Shown here in pieces: positions 22,365 through 34,775 of a stretch of DNA of 64,000 nucleotides. Both the position numbers and the translations under genes were made by a program. Location: positions 100,067,340 through 100,131,339 of the forward strand of contig OY829326.1 in NCBI GenBank assembly GCA_963691655.1, written 5' to 3'. The stretch comes from Toxonevra muliebris. Lineage: Eukaryota; Arthropoda; Insecta; Diptera; Pallopteridae. How positions within the stretch are numbered: position 1 is the stretch's first letter; each line of letters opens with the position of its first letter. Below the pieces are notes generated by a model. The model had not been told where the DNA came from. It searched no databases and saw only the letters and a list, made by a program, of their open reading frames with translations.

Positions 22365-24234
22365 ACGTAAGTGTAGGTAATTCGGATCGATTTTTGCAAG
22401 GGAAACTTTGAGCGCTAAAAATAAGGATTATAGATTTATGAAAAATATTGTTTTAATACAAAATTAAAGCATATTTCTTCCTCTTTTAAAGTTATTAAAT
22501 ACTAAAGGCAAAAAATCATAACTTTTTAATAGCTACTTAGGTAACATCACCTCGAAAAAAATTGATTGCATGTAATTCGGATCGAAAAATTGAGGGTGCA
22601 TGTAATTCGGATCGATGATATATTGAATTCAGATCTGCAAAATTTATAGCAAATTATTTCTAATTTGAGGTTTATTAAGATGCAAAAGATAAATTTTTTG
22701 TTTAAGGAAAATATCTAAAAAAAAAAAAAAAAATTATGTAGGTATGCGTAAATACATGCACACACATACATACAAATTGTTGTCCAAATCTATGTATTTT
22801 CCTTATGTAATCACAAACCGTTTGTCCGATCTTACTGAAATTTGGTGTAGAGATGCATTTGTGTGAATGTCAAGTGTGGGTTACAAAATTCGACCACATC
22901 TCAAAGGTGGCCGAGGCATTTTCGCAAAAATCCAATATCTTCAAATATCATATCGAGTTAAATTAATAAAATTTGATATGGAGACTTACTTGTTCCACAG
23001 CGGACTAATTCTTAATTATGGGCCTACTCATATGAGTATCAAAATTAGGGGAAAAGGCTGTAGCTGGGCGATAGATGCGAATATATGAAAAACAAAATTA
23101 TGGGACTGTAAAATCTTACGTAGGAGCAATAACGGATGTAAGGGGCGTAGGAAAGGGGAAAGGATTTGGGGTTAAATTCCCCTGACCTCCTACCCAACTT
23201 CCTCCTAACCTCCCCAACTCCACCCTGACCGCCCCCTCCCAAATTCCACCCCAACGCCTCCCTACTCCAACCTTCCTTACTGAGAAGAATTTCATATATT
23301 TGATCGTTGGCCACAAATAAAAAAAAAATTTAAAAGGAAGAACAAATGTTATCCCCCTTGAGGTAAATCTCTGGATCCGTTAGTGGGTGGCGACGCCCTT
23401 GTGCTGATGAACAGTGAAACATATAAAAAATCATTTCTTCGAATCATTCTAAGAAATTTCTGAATTAAAATTTGTAAGTACATTGACATAATCAAAAATT
23501 AAAATGTGGCCTGGAATAAAAAAAATACTAATCATTTAACACAAACAGTTTTTGAAAATATATTGTTAGTTTCAACATTGGTATAAGAAACGCTATTAAT
23601 TTCAATTATTATTTCAATAAAAAAAAATTATTTTTGATTTTAAAATGGAAAATTTTTGACTAAAATTCAAAATATTTTTCAAGTTTATCTAAACTTTGAA
23701 CTCAAATTCCACAAAAACTCTTTAAACAAAGGGTCGATCAGAATTACCTCCAAACATCACCTATTATATCTAAATTACACCTAAAAAATGTTCATTAATT
23801 AAAACGATATAGTTTTTCTAAATTTTGTAATTATGCAAACACCTCATTTGCTGGTAATTCAGAACGATTTTAAAAGTCAAATTTTTTCTTAGTTAATTTT
23901 CTAAAAGCATGCTTATGTTTACCAAACTGTAGCAGAATGTTTAATGAACAAAACCCTATATAAATTATATAAATATACTCACCAGCACAAAAGTTATTAT
24001 TGTTACAAAATTTGTGGGTTTCTTATATTATTTGCTAAGGCTTTGTATGAAAATACGCACACTCTTTGTTTTTCGCTCACAGCTGATTAATTTGAAATAA
24101 CTGAATTAAGTGTTGAATATCATTAGAAAGAGGAAATAATTCTCGTTCGTTTCGAAAAATGGACGTAATTTTAAAAAATACCAAAGAAAAGCTATTAGCA
24201 AAACAAAATCGATCCGAATTACCCATATTTACGT
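22365..24234. mobile_element. TA-flanked DNA element with repeated GGTAATTCGGATCGA sites
   Basis: The left end starts ACGTAAGTGTAGGTAATTCG and the right end, read inward, ACGTAAATATGGGTAATTCG. Together with the following GATCGATTTT these give inverted repeats of about 29 bp. Both ends are directly flanked by TA. The core GGTAATTCGGATCGA recurs, with mismatches, near 22573 and 22604 in the left-end orientation, 23737 reversed, and 23851. No transposase frame is visible. It is consistent with a non-autonomous Tc1/mariner-type element, family unknown. Confidence 0.65.
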
Positions 24235-25769
24235 TATAAAGGAAGAACAATAATACAATGACAAAGTGAATTGCAAAATGACAGCTATACCAGCAAAAAC
24301 ACCAACAACAACAGTAACAGCAACGACAATGGCAATTTAAAATAGTGAAAAGTCAAAACGCATTTGCAAATGCCAAAGGGCAACAATAACAACAACAACA
24401 ACGAAGAAGTTGATGGTGATGCAGGATATGCAGCATTTGTACAATATTTTTGTTGTTGTTATTTGTACTCATAACAGAACGCATAATTTTCATAGCGTGT
24501 ATGAAGACAAAGCAAAAAAATAAAAAAAATGACAACAAAATGTGAAATAGTGAGGTTAAAAAAATATTGTAAATGTTAAGGACGACAACAACAGCGACAA
24601 TAACGCAACACAAAAAAGAAAGCAGAACCGTAAAAATTATGCTGAAGTTCAGCAAGCAAATAAAAAAGAATGAAGTAAAAAGCTTAAAAGGACAATAGGA
24701 TCAAGTTGAGTAGAGTGCAAGTGAGCGAATTGAATCGAAAGAAGCCACTTTGTCATTCTTTGCGCACGTTGTTATAGTTGTTGCAGTTGCTGTTATTATT
24801 ATTATTTGCTAGAAAGTGTTTACACAGAAACATGAGTGAGTGAATCTATTACATAGTAGGTGTCTTTGAGTGTATTTATTATATAACGGAGAATTAAAGC
24901 GGAAGTGCATTTATATTTTTATTTTGTAAAAAACTTTATTATTCTTTCTTTACAATAAATACAAAATATCGTATATGATTTGCATCACAAACCTCAAGTA
25001 CATTTTGCTTCTTTCATTTCTCAATTGCTACTGAGCAATTAAGCAAAACAAATTTCGTTTGCTCTTCTGCACTCCTTCAATCTTTTTTCTTTTAACAAAT
25101 ATTATCAGAAAGAGCAGGAAATTTTCATTTGTCATTTCAATTTACATTCACATTTGTTTGTAAGTATTTACTTTAACTCTTTTCTCTTTATTCCTGTTCT
25201 CAGGGTAAATGTATGTGTGTGTCTTTACAATTATGCAACATTAACAATATTAAGGATATGGAAAAGCCAGGACAAAGACTTAATTGAAAAATGACTCAAA
25301 CGGATGCCGTCAGAAAAACAGAAAATGGAATGCGTAGTTACAAATATGTAAGTAAGAACACAGATACATTTATAGGTATGTGTGTGTGTGTGTGTGTATG
25401 CAGGAACATAACGTACTTCAATGATGCTTTTAACCAAGTATGTAATTATATGTGGCTTTTGCTTATCAAACGCAGATGATTACAACGTAAAAAATAATTT
25501 TAATTGATTTTCAAAAGGAAATACGGATCTTATTCAAACAAATCCACGGTATACCGAAGAAATAAAACTATTTCAGTAATGAATTGAAAAATTGAAAATG
25601 TCGTGTTCACGTGGGATGCGATAATCCTCTTTGTAGTTCATGTGGATACAAAATGAACATTTTTGATGATCATTATCAATATACCAGATTTTTTTATCAA
25701 TACTAATAACGGACCAGAAGCTCCAAAATCATTTTTCCCCTTTTTCTGATTTTTAGTTCTAAATATCAA
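24235..25769. other. Intergenic, no gene recognised
   Basis: Contains CAACAA/CAGCAA-rich patches (24290-24460, 24580-24610) and a GT microsatellite at 25378-25399. The frame at 25291-25479 ends near a GTAAGTAAG sequence but has no convincing acceptor. Nothing else is supported. Confidence 0.5.
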
Positions 25770-27560
25770 TAAATTTTCATTTACATTTTTTAATTTGAAT
25801 ATATTTTTAACTCCTCACGTTATTTGTAAAATTTTTATTTGTATGTTAATGTAATTTATTTTCGTCATTTTTAATTTTTTTCGCTCATTTTCACCCATTT
25901 TCATTCGTCATTCATTTCAACTCATTTTAATTAATTTTCATTATTTTTCATTAACTTTAAATTTAATTCATTATCATTTGATATTTATCAATATCAATCC
26001 TTTTAATTTTTTCACTGGTTTTGTTGTATTTCCATTTCTTTTCTTTATTTTTCTTTAAAGTTCGAGTAGAATCAAAACAAGCCTTTTTGCCAACCATCAA
26101 CAATATACCAGATTTTCGTTGAGGTTGATTACGAAGCAAAATGCTCAAAGTTTAAAAGTTTCGACCATAATTTATGCTTTTTGTACAATTTTTTCTAACC
26201 TACTTTAATTTTCATTTATTTTTTGTTAATTTTTAAACATTTTTATACATTTTCATTCAGCTTCATTTATTTTAACTCATTCTCCTTAATTTTGTAAGGA
26301 AAAAGTTTTGAATGCGTGGCGACAACGACGGTTATATCCATCCTTGTAAGTTATAAATCCTCCAGTCAGCCACGAGAGTCCATGAAAGTCAATATACATT
26401 TTATATACAGATCAAATGATCTTTTTTGATCTAACTCTCCCTGCTTAATCCTTACAATTGTACAACCTTAACTGTTTTTAAGCATAAATTCATGACTCAT
26501 GATCCACTTTTTATCCGTTTTCATTATTTTTAATTGACTTTCGTTCATTCAGTTCCATTCATGTTCATTAATTTTGATTCATTTTGATAATTCATTTTAA
26601 TTTATTTTGTTTCAAGTTTATTTACTTCCATTTCCTTTCATTCATTTTTCATATGTTTTTAATAATATTTAAACATTTTTATTCAGTTTCATTTATTTTA
26701 ACTCATTTTAATTACAGTTCTTTTTATTCCTTTTTATTTACTTGCGTTCATTCATTTAAATTCATTTTCATTCAATCAAATTCATTTTGAATCGCTTTCA
26801 TTCATTTTAATTCATTTTGACACATTTTCATTCGCTTTTATTCATTTTCATTCGCTTTCATTCATCCTCATTCATTTTGATTAATTTTTATTAACTTTCA
26901 CTCACTTTCACCCATTACCATTCATTTTTATTTCTTTTCATTCATTCTTAATTTTTTTATATCTTATCTTATTTTTTTTTTTATTCATTCATTTTCATTC
27001 AGTTTTATTCACTTGGACTCATTTTCAATAATTTTTATACTTTTTCATATATTTCTTTTCATTCATTCTTAATTTTTTTTATATCTTATCTTATTTTTTT
27101 TTTTTTCATTCATTCAGTTTTGTTAATATTCATTTTTATTAATTTATGTTCATTTCTATTCATTCACTTTCATTCAGTTTTGTTAATTTTTATTCATTTT
27201 CACTTGTTTTGATTTATTTTCATTTGTTTTTAAGCTTTGTTTTTAACTGTTTTTATTTTTATACACTTTTATTCATAATTATTTTCAATAATTTTCATTT
27301 GAATTCATTTCACTTAATTTTCGTTCATTTCTGTTAATTTTCATTAATTTATCGTTCCCTTTTTACCATTTTTTATTCAATTTCATTCTTTTCTGTCGAT
27401 GTTCATCATTTTAATTCACTTCTATTAATTTTCATGAAATTTATTTTTATTCATTTTCATAAATTTTTCTTACTTTTTATTTTGATTCATTTACATTCGC
27501 TTCAATTAATATTCATTTATTTCTGTCTACTTTTGAACTAATTTTCAATTATTTTACTGG
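25770..27560 (+). repeat. Degenerate TTCATTTT-type array
   Basis: About 1.8 kb of loosely repeated pentamer/octamer-like words (TTCATTTTCATTCATTTTAA and variants). It is interrupted near 26040-26160 and 26295-26500 by unrelated sequence. Open frames at 26584-26790 and 27146-27337 are Phe/Ser/His-rich repeat translations, not genes. Confidence 0.85.
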
Positions 27561-28878
27561 GGATTGGAGACCGATGGTAAGTCAAAGATACTACATACAT
27601 TTTTAACCTATTCAATATATTTTTTCTTCAAGTGTAGTAAAACTCACATCATTACAATGTCATTCCTGTCTATTTATCTGTTTATCTGTCTTTCGGTACT
27701 GTTTGTGTAATGTCCATTTTCTGTTCGCTCAGTCATTTTCATTCGCAATTAAGTTATATCAAACAAATTTAATGAAATACGATGCCAAGTGGGAAAGAAA
27801 TTAATAGTGTAAAAGTGTAACCGAAGGCAAATATCATCCTTCAATACATGCATACATACAGCCATACATACATACGAATGGATTTATGCACACGTAGTTG
27901 TACTACCACATACACACAGACACAGTTCACTTTTGTGAAAATAAATTAAAGAATCAGACAGAGAAAACCAAAGGAGAAAATCTGTCGAGTAATAGGAGAA
28001 ATTTTGCTATTTATAAAACAAGAATAAAACAGGACTTTTTAAGTTTTGCCTTTTCATGCTGCATCAGGTACAGTATGATCGTAAAGTATAAAGGCAAACA
28101 GGAAATGTTATCAATTAAATATTACTATGCCTAAAAGTATGCACCACAATACGTTTGTATGTATATGTATGTAGAAAAGTATATAAGAGGTTCTTTACTT
28201 CAGCTAAACGATATTGAATGACATTATTTCATGCATGTGTGTATGCGTGTTTATGCACATAGACATGTGTGTGTGTATATGTGTATAGAAATATGCGCTT
28301 GTTTTTCGGAGGAAACGAAGTGAAAGAAGGAATAGTTAGAGAAAATAAAAGGAAAATTGTTTTTTTTTTTTGAAAATTCATTTCAAAAGCATACATTCAG
28401 AATGAATAGCTAAGCAGCCGCTTTTTGTCAGCTGCAACGTGAACATTTTGTATGTATGTGTAGGTGTGTGTGTGTGTTAGTCATGTCCACTTGTTTAGTC
28501 ACCCACTACTCTTCGTTCTCCTACGCCTTTTTTTCCTTCTAAATAAAACTCCTTTTTCTCCTCCTATCTGTTCGGTGCATTCAAGTTGAAGTAAAATTGT
28601 GTCACTTACACTTGTGTTTTCGTTCATTCTTTCCATGCTTCTTCCTTGGTTCGTTTCATTTCGTTTCGTTCGTTCATTCGTTTATGTCAAGTATAAATAT
28701 CCTTTCTATTGCATATTGTACCATATATGATTATGTACGTGCATGTAGATGAACATCGTCGTCGTTTAGCCTGCAAGTGTATGCTATGCCATGTATTTTC
28801 TTTTTGCATTTGCAACACTCCCACAACTCTGCCACTCCTATTTCTAGCACCTTCCTTCTTCTGCTGTACTTTCTTTAT

Positions 28879-28910
<32 letters not shown>

Positions 28911-30127
28911 TATATATATGTCCATACTCATGTACATGTGAATAATAGTGTATGCTGCTTCTGCTTCTGCTTTTTGATACTTTGTAGTGTTGGAAATCCG
29001 TTAAGCCACAAAAGAGTGTTTCCGCTTAGAGCGCATTTATAATTTATGCCTTTAATTTTGAATTAAATGGCAACATTTGTTGACTTGAGGATATGTTTTA
29101 GTATATGTATATTTACATGCACATGCATATATGTGTGTGTGTGTATGTATATTTTTTTATATAGGAAACACGACGTTGCATATGAGTAGAGGAAATTAAT
29201 TTTTCACAAAAGCTCTTGTGCTAAAGTGAGCGAAAATTTTTATAAGTAATGGGCTGGTGAGCTGTTCAAGTGTGTGTGTGTGTGTTTTTAGAAATTTATT
29301 ACCATTTTTATTGTAATTTATGTAAAATATTTATGTTTATCTATTAACGATAATAGTCATACTTTTCCAGAAATGGCTTTGCATATTTATTAATCATTTT
29401 CTTATCAAATTTATACAAGTTGATACTTTCAACGGAGTTTACGCTGTTACATCATTGCCTCAATTTCCTTTTTTATTCCACTTTTTCTTTATGTTCTATG
29501 TAGTCAACTGTCAGCGTTTGGTACTTTAACTTTTGGCAGAAAACCTAGTAAACTATTAATTTTCATTAAATAATAAAAGTAATAAAAAAAAGCAAAGTAA
29601 AAGTGGAAGAGAAAAGACGCCCGTAAGATGTGTGAAAAATCTTAACTTGAAATTGTTTTATGAAGTTTTCAGTTTATTTTTCACGCTCGTGTCTAGTGAC
29701 TCGTTGCACTTACTGCCGGTCACTGTCACTATCATCAGCTGCACTCCGTTTAGTCTCTAGTCGACACATTCAGTGCTTACCAGACTCATTGGAAATAGTT
29801 GTTTTTGTTGTACAAGTAGAGGAAATGTAGAAAACGAAAAACGTCATGTTCAAGAAAAAGAGGGAAATGTGAAAACCGTGTATTTTTTCAATGAGTTTAC
29901 ACTCTAGAAAATTAGTTAAAAAATATTTAAAATTTAATGGCGGATGTCTGTATTCCCTACAGTCAAAACATTCGCATAATTTTGATGCAAAATCCGCATT
30001 CGCTTTCACAATTTTTTATGCGAATGTATAACACGAATAATTTTCAGGGGATAACAAAATAGTGTCGATTAACTCTTTTAAAATTTAACTTATATGGTAA
30101 GTAAGCGTGATTTCAACCGTTTTTTCA
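27561..30127. other. Intergenic with microsatellites, no gene recognised
   Basis: Includes CATA repeats (27845-27875), several GT runs (28265-28280, 28464-28476, 29132-29146, 29272-29284) and a compound CA/TA tract at 28878-28918. A frame at 27898-28134 has coding-like composition but no splice support. Confidence 0.5.
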
Positions 30128-31370
30128 TGTGTAAACATTTTAGCTCACGGTATGGGCAAAATTTCAAATGTGTAAAATGTAAGAATAAGTGTAACGTAAG
30201 ATGTAAGATAACTGTAACGTCCAGTTTCCTCGCACTACTGCGCGGCATTACTGTGCTACTCTAAACAACAAAGAGAAGAGAGAAGAGAGGGAGAAATTAA
30301 AATACGAGCGGAGTTTGTTTGTTTATGTTTCGATCAATTTACTCACACATATATGTACATACGAAAACAAAATGTGTGTGTACATTTATTCGTGGCAGAA
30401 TTATTTGTTGGTGTTAAACGTGTGGAGATCGACTATACCATACAAGCAGAGAAGTCGCCGTAGCAAACACACGCGTTTGATAGGTTTTGCATTCGGTTAG
30501 TTAAATTGCATTAAAATTAAATATTTTTTAAAATATAAAAACAATACAAAATGATAAGTAATAAATAATCTAGGTTTCAATAAACGCATAAACAAAATGT
30601 AGTGATAATGATAGCAAACCGCGGCATTATAAAAATTTTGCTTTGTGCATTAACCTTAGAAAGGCAACACTTTTTTATCTATGTAAATAGCAAATATGTT
30701 AAACATAAAAAATTAAGCTTATTTATTATAAAATCACTTGTTTACTTCAACAAAAATACATTGTTTCTTATTTTTATTAAATGCAGTTATGGAAAATCTC
30801 TTTGCGGTGCTTTTGAATGTAGTGAGGTGACTGGTTACCCCTGTTGCCTTTCTAAGATTAAATGCGGAAAGCACTTATTGTCGCTTGAGAATTGATTTGG
30901 CGTATGTGTGTACAAATTCATATACCTATACGCCAAATCAATTCTAAGGCGACGTTAAGTAAAATTTTTACGTCTAATAAAATTTCAAATCGGCAAGAAG
31001 AAAAACTTAAAGCGCGGAAAAAATTATGCAATTTCAGCTGCGTATATGCGAGCATATCGTGCCCGATGCATTGAGTAAAAGCAAAATAACGCAACTACGC
31101 GATATGGAATAAAAATGTGCAATAATGAAGACCATTTGCAATTTATAGTGAATTGGGCTATTACATATATATAAAAGATAATGATATCTAATAAATGTTT
31201 AAGTTTATAAAAGAATTCTTTTAATTTGAATTATTTACCTAAGCATATAGATTATACATCAAATCCCTATATATGGCTATACATATGTGAGCTTATGTAT
31301 ATGACATTCAGTTGGCTTAACTGTTTACACATCAAATATCTTGCGTGTCTTGCACGCATCCATTTTTTTA
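30128..31370 (+). repeat. Dispersed repeat family X, long copy
   Basis: The outer parts (30128-30347 and about 31090-31370) are nearly identical to 51117-51346 and 51392-51670. The 740 bp between them here is replaced by about 45 bp in the other copy. The family therefore has a long and an internally deleted form, as DNA transposon derivatives often do. The shared left end begins TGTGTAAACATTTTAGCTCA. No transposase motif is seen. The frame 30602-30895 inside it is unrecognised. Confidence 0.7.
30647..30953. repeat. Two nested inverted repeats within family X
   Basis: First pair: GCATTAACCTTAGAAAGGCA at 30647 and its near reverse complement ending at 30866. Second pair: 30880-30906 and 30926-30953, arms of about 27 bp with core GAATTGATTTGGCGTAT and a loop of about 20 bases, which can fold as a strong hairpin. 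Confidence 0.7.
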
Positions 31371-31449
31371 TTTTACATACTTCTACCTTCCTACGAATGC
31401 AATTTTTTCCGACATTTCAATCCGTAGAACCACAATAAAAGTAACGTTC

Positions 31450-32862
31450 TAGAGATTTGGATAGATAGATAGATTAGAAAGGGTGTGATGTACTACGACC
31501 CTAAGAGATCTATTGTACCCCCGATAGTAACCTGTTCACAGGTTGTCAGACAAGCCAATCTTGCTGAGGAATCTCAGCAATTGATGTGGCTTTAAGGCTA
31601 TGATATCCCCACTACTTGGGTGGTAATGCCCCACGTACCTCTTCCTTCTGTGAGTGAGCGCCTCGCAGTGCATTAGGATGTGTTCGGATGTTTCCTTGTT
31701 TTCTTTGCAGAATCTACAAGTGCTGTCCTGACTTAAACCTAGGTTTTTCATATGCTCCCCCAGTTTGCAAAGCCCTGAAAGGAAGCCCATTATTAGCCTT
31801 AGTTGGCTTTTATTTAACTTAAGACAGAGAGCCGCTCTGCTGGGATCAAACTTCCCAATTAGCAGCTTTGACTGTCTAAGCTTTGGGAGGAGTGCCCAGT
31901 AGGATTATCTGGTATTTTGTTCTTCCTCTTTTAGTGTGCCTTTTAAGGTTTGAATTCCTATACCTAACAAGGGTTCTGAACCAATGAAGGTCTTGGCCGC
32001 TGCGTTCCTTGCCAAGTGGTCGGCTACTTCGTTACCATAAATACCTTTATGTCCGAGTTGCCTGAATAGAGTTACCTTTTTAGTCTTGCCTAATGTATTT
32101 AGTAACTCTTGACATTCCCATAATAATTTTGAGTTGGTCTCAATTGAGTCTAGCGCTCTGATAGCAGCTTGACTATCAGAGTATATTACTATTTTTTGCT
32201 TTTTGTACCCAAGTTCGAGGTTAAACTGTGCACAGAGCCAAATGGCAAGAATCTCTGCTTGAAAGATGCTTGAAGTTTTTCCCATTGGCTCCGAGTGTTT
32301 GGTTTTTGGACCATACACCCCTGCACCAGTTCCTTCGTCAGTTCTCGATCCGTCGGTGTACCATCTGAGTGTATGATCTGAGTGTATGTTCTTTGTGAGA
32401 GGTATGGAAAGTTTGTATGTCCCATTCTCTCTTGTTACCAAGTACAACCTTGAAATGTTTTTCGAAGTTGTATTTCTTGTTCATATCGTCTCTAGGTAGC
32501 GTGGCTAGGGGAATGTCAGCAGAGATACTTTCGAGGTTTCAACTGCTTAGGACTTTCCCCCTGCCGGCTCCTTCCCTTGATATGCCTATGAGTGTCCTTT
32601 TGGCTGCCGTCTCTATAACTATATGTAGAGGAGTGAGGTCGAGTAGTGCCTCCATGGCTGCCGTGGGACATGTTCTCATGGCTCCTGTGATACAAACACA
32701 GGCCAGTCTTTGGACTTTGTTGAGGGTATTCCTCATTGTAACTAATTTAACTCTTTGCGACCAGGCTACCGCACCATAGGTGAGTATTGGCCTTACCATC
32801 ATGGTATACATCCACTTTAAGATGTACGGAGTACAGCCCCAGGTTCTTAGAGATTTAGTTCA
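31450..32862 (-). mobile_element. RNase H-type non-LTR retrotransposon, 5-prime truncated (minus strand)
   Basis: Same family as the element at 19.7-21.9 kb but better preserved. The 3-prime tail at 31456-31476 is a short ATCT-type tandem repeat, a common ending for this group. It is truncated near 32862, inside the region after the RT palm (TWGCTPYILKWMYT block), so no RT catalytic site is present. Confidence 0.8.
31536..32811 (-). pseudogene. RNase H/C-terminal domain of LINE polyprotein, three lesions
   Basis: From 32811 the frame reads MVRPILTYGAVAW and then TRLIGISREGAG-like sequence to a TGA near 32539. A frameshift near 32430 leads into 32447-31905, which holds a complete RNase H: WYTDGS (Asp32), QAEILAI (Glu65), YSDSQAAI (Asp91) and GNEVAD (Asp143), so all four catalytic acidic residues are kept. 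A TAA at 31905-31907 interrupts LKEEEQNTR before SYWALLPKLRQ. The same frame then continues to 31536 with the knuckle CRFCKENKETSEHILMHC. The usual VPGH before GNE is QLGH here. Few lesions suggest a younger copy than the one at 19.7 kb. Confidence 0.8.
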
Positions 32863-33544
32863 AGGATGAATTTCTGCGCACAACCTGCAGTTATCCGTTT
32901 TTTCCTACACTCACGAGTGTTTTGGTGTATCGTATATTTATGTATTAAAGCTAAGAAAGTTAGCGTAAAGCTTTTCGTTCAAGGCTGAAAACACTTCTCA
33001 CTTTGTCGCCGAGAGGTTATTACTGTTATCTCGTTTATGAACAAAGTGTCACCTCATTCCATTTTTTATGTGGTTTGAACTTAATCAATCCATTAACCAA
33101 TCGATTTCTTAATGCAACTTTTAGTTCAAGACTACGTAACTCTATACTTGATACTTGCTTAGTCAAAGCATTAGCCATCTTGGCTTTTCGCTTTATTAAA
33201 TGTAGTGCATTTTTTTCAGTGTAATAAGTTGATTTGATTGCGTTTGTTGTAACATGTTCCGAGCTTTTTTCTCTTATTTTTTGCATTCAATTTTGTATAT
33301 TCAATTTGCAGCCAGCTGCAAGTATTATGTCTAAGAATAGAAGACAGTACATTAATTTCCTCGAAGAATTAATTTATATGCAAATATTTACATACAGACA
33401 TCTCCTTTTACTATACAAAATGAAGGCAGCAAGTGTGTTTATTTGTCGTTTATACGCTTTCAGAATTTTAATCCAATCTTAACCAAATCAAGTGCGGATC
33501 TCCATTCTCCATAGATTCCCGGAGGATGTCATAAGCTAAATATG
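32863..33544. other. Intergenic, no gene recognised
   Basis: A frame at 33234-33482 follows an acceptor-like ATTCAATTTGCAG at 33310 and reads PAASIMSKNRRQYINFLEEL, but I found no matching donor and its phase does not fit exon D. The opposite frame at 33035-33286 is unrecognised. Confidence 0.4.
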
Positions 33545-34140
33545 AAGAGGGTGTGGCACCTCCTATACAACTCTAATTCTTTTTTGTGTATATCTTGGGA
33601 ACCATTTACAGAGCAGTAGGCCACATATGGCCACAAGCCATATAACTTGAATTTTCATCACAGAATTTGCAGCAATTTGCGGTACGGTTCTAATATTTAG
33701 AATGAATATTATTTGTTAGTGACATTCTATGGGAAAAATATGGGTAGGCATGACACATTCCACATAATTCAAATGGTTTTTTGAATATATCTGCAGAACC
33801 ATTTACAGTACAGCACTAAATGAGGTTGGAAAAAAGAGCGCAAACTTTCCATATAACCTTAGTTTTTATTATGTGATACCTCAAAAGACATTCATGATAC
33901 GGCATTCTGACTTTGATATGAAATTGTTATTTGTCAAAGAAGAAAAAATATGGATTGACTTGAGTTAGTAGGTGTAACATTTCCGATGCAGCCCTGATTT
34001 TTTTTAATACGATATTTTTCCTAAATTATTTGTGGTGCAGTATTAAGAGATGGCGCAAGAAGAACTTCAGTAGCCAGTGGAATGTTTCGAGGCAAATGTA
34101 AATGAGTTGAAGAAAGTGGATGTCGCATCTCCCATTAGGA
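33545..34140 (+). repeat. Diverged tandem repeat, about 195-bp period, three units
   Basis: Units starting near 33545, 33746 and 33945 share an order of blocks: AATATG followed by a TGGCAC/GACAC-like word, a CCTATACAAC/CCACATAATTC-like word, TATATCTxxxGAACCATTTA, and CAGTA. The third unit is more diverged. The style resembles intergenic repeats of flies with TGGCACC words, but the family is not identified. Confidence 0.45.
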
Positions 34141-34384
34141 AGTGGGCGTGGTACCTTACATATAAAGGAAACGTCCAAAACGGTGCAACTGCAGACACCT
34201 CCTGAAAAAACAAAATGCCCTAAACTCTATAACGAAAGAAGACAATTGAGAGTTTCTGTGTGAAGGCAGCACTTGCGGATCCAAGGAGTTTTGAGGTTAA
34301 AACCCATGGAATAGAAACTATGGTCGGGCCGAATAGCTGGTACTAAATAAATTTTAAAGTAAATTATTATAAGTTAAATTTTTT

Positions 34385-34739
34385 AGTTCAACGTTTGTTA
34401 ACGAGCTTAGATGAAACGACATTTTTTATCAAAGTGATAAAGTGACTAAGTCGCAACAGTGTATAAAGAGCAGGAAAATCATATGGCCGTTTCGGAACCC
34501 GCCACGATTACTCATCAGTGATCTTTGTGTTGGTTCTTACAAGTATTTCAACATTCTATATATGTGTTTAATAATTGAAAACCTTACTCAGAATTACAAG
34601 GTTTTTTTTTTTTTGTTATTCAAGTATTTTCACTGAACAGAAATGATAAATGAAACTAACACAACTGTTGCGACTTAGCCACTTTGTTACTTTGACAAAA
34701 AATTACGTTTCATCTAAGCCCGTTAATAAACCTTGAACT
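34385..34739. mobile_element. MITE with about 78-bp terminal inverted repeats
   Basis: Left arm 34385-34462 and right arm 34661-34739 are inverted copies at roughly 85 percent by eye. They share GTTCAA, TTAACG, GCTTAGATGAAACG, ATTTTTTxTCAAAGT and AAGTCGCAACAG. The 200-bp centre is related to 1372-1520. No clear target duplication can be read. It encodes nothing. Confidence 0.8.
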
Positions 34740-34775
34740 GTTCAGTATGAATGAAGTAAGTCAAACTATGGAATA

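Noticed and set aside
26584..27337. Phe/Ser/His-rich open frames that could look like membrane proteins
   Set aside because: They lie entirely in the TTCATTTT-type array and mirror its repeat words.
33310..33482. Segment after a good acceptor-like TTTGCAG reading PAASIMSKNRRQ
   Set aside because: No donor found, and the phase is incompatible with exon D.
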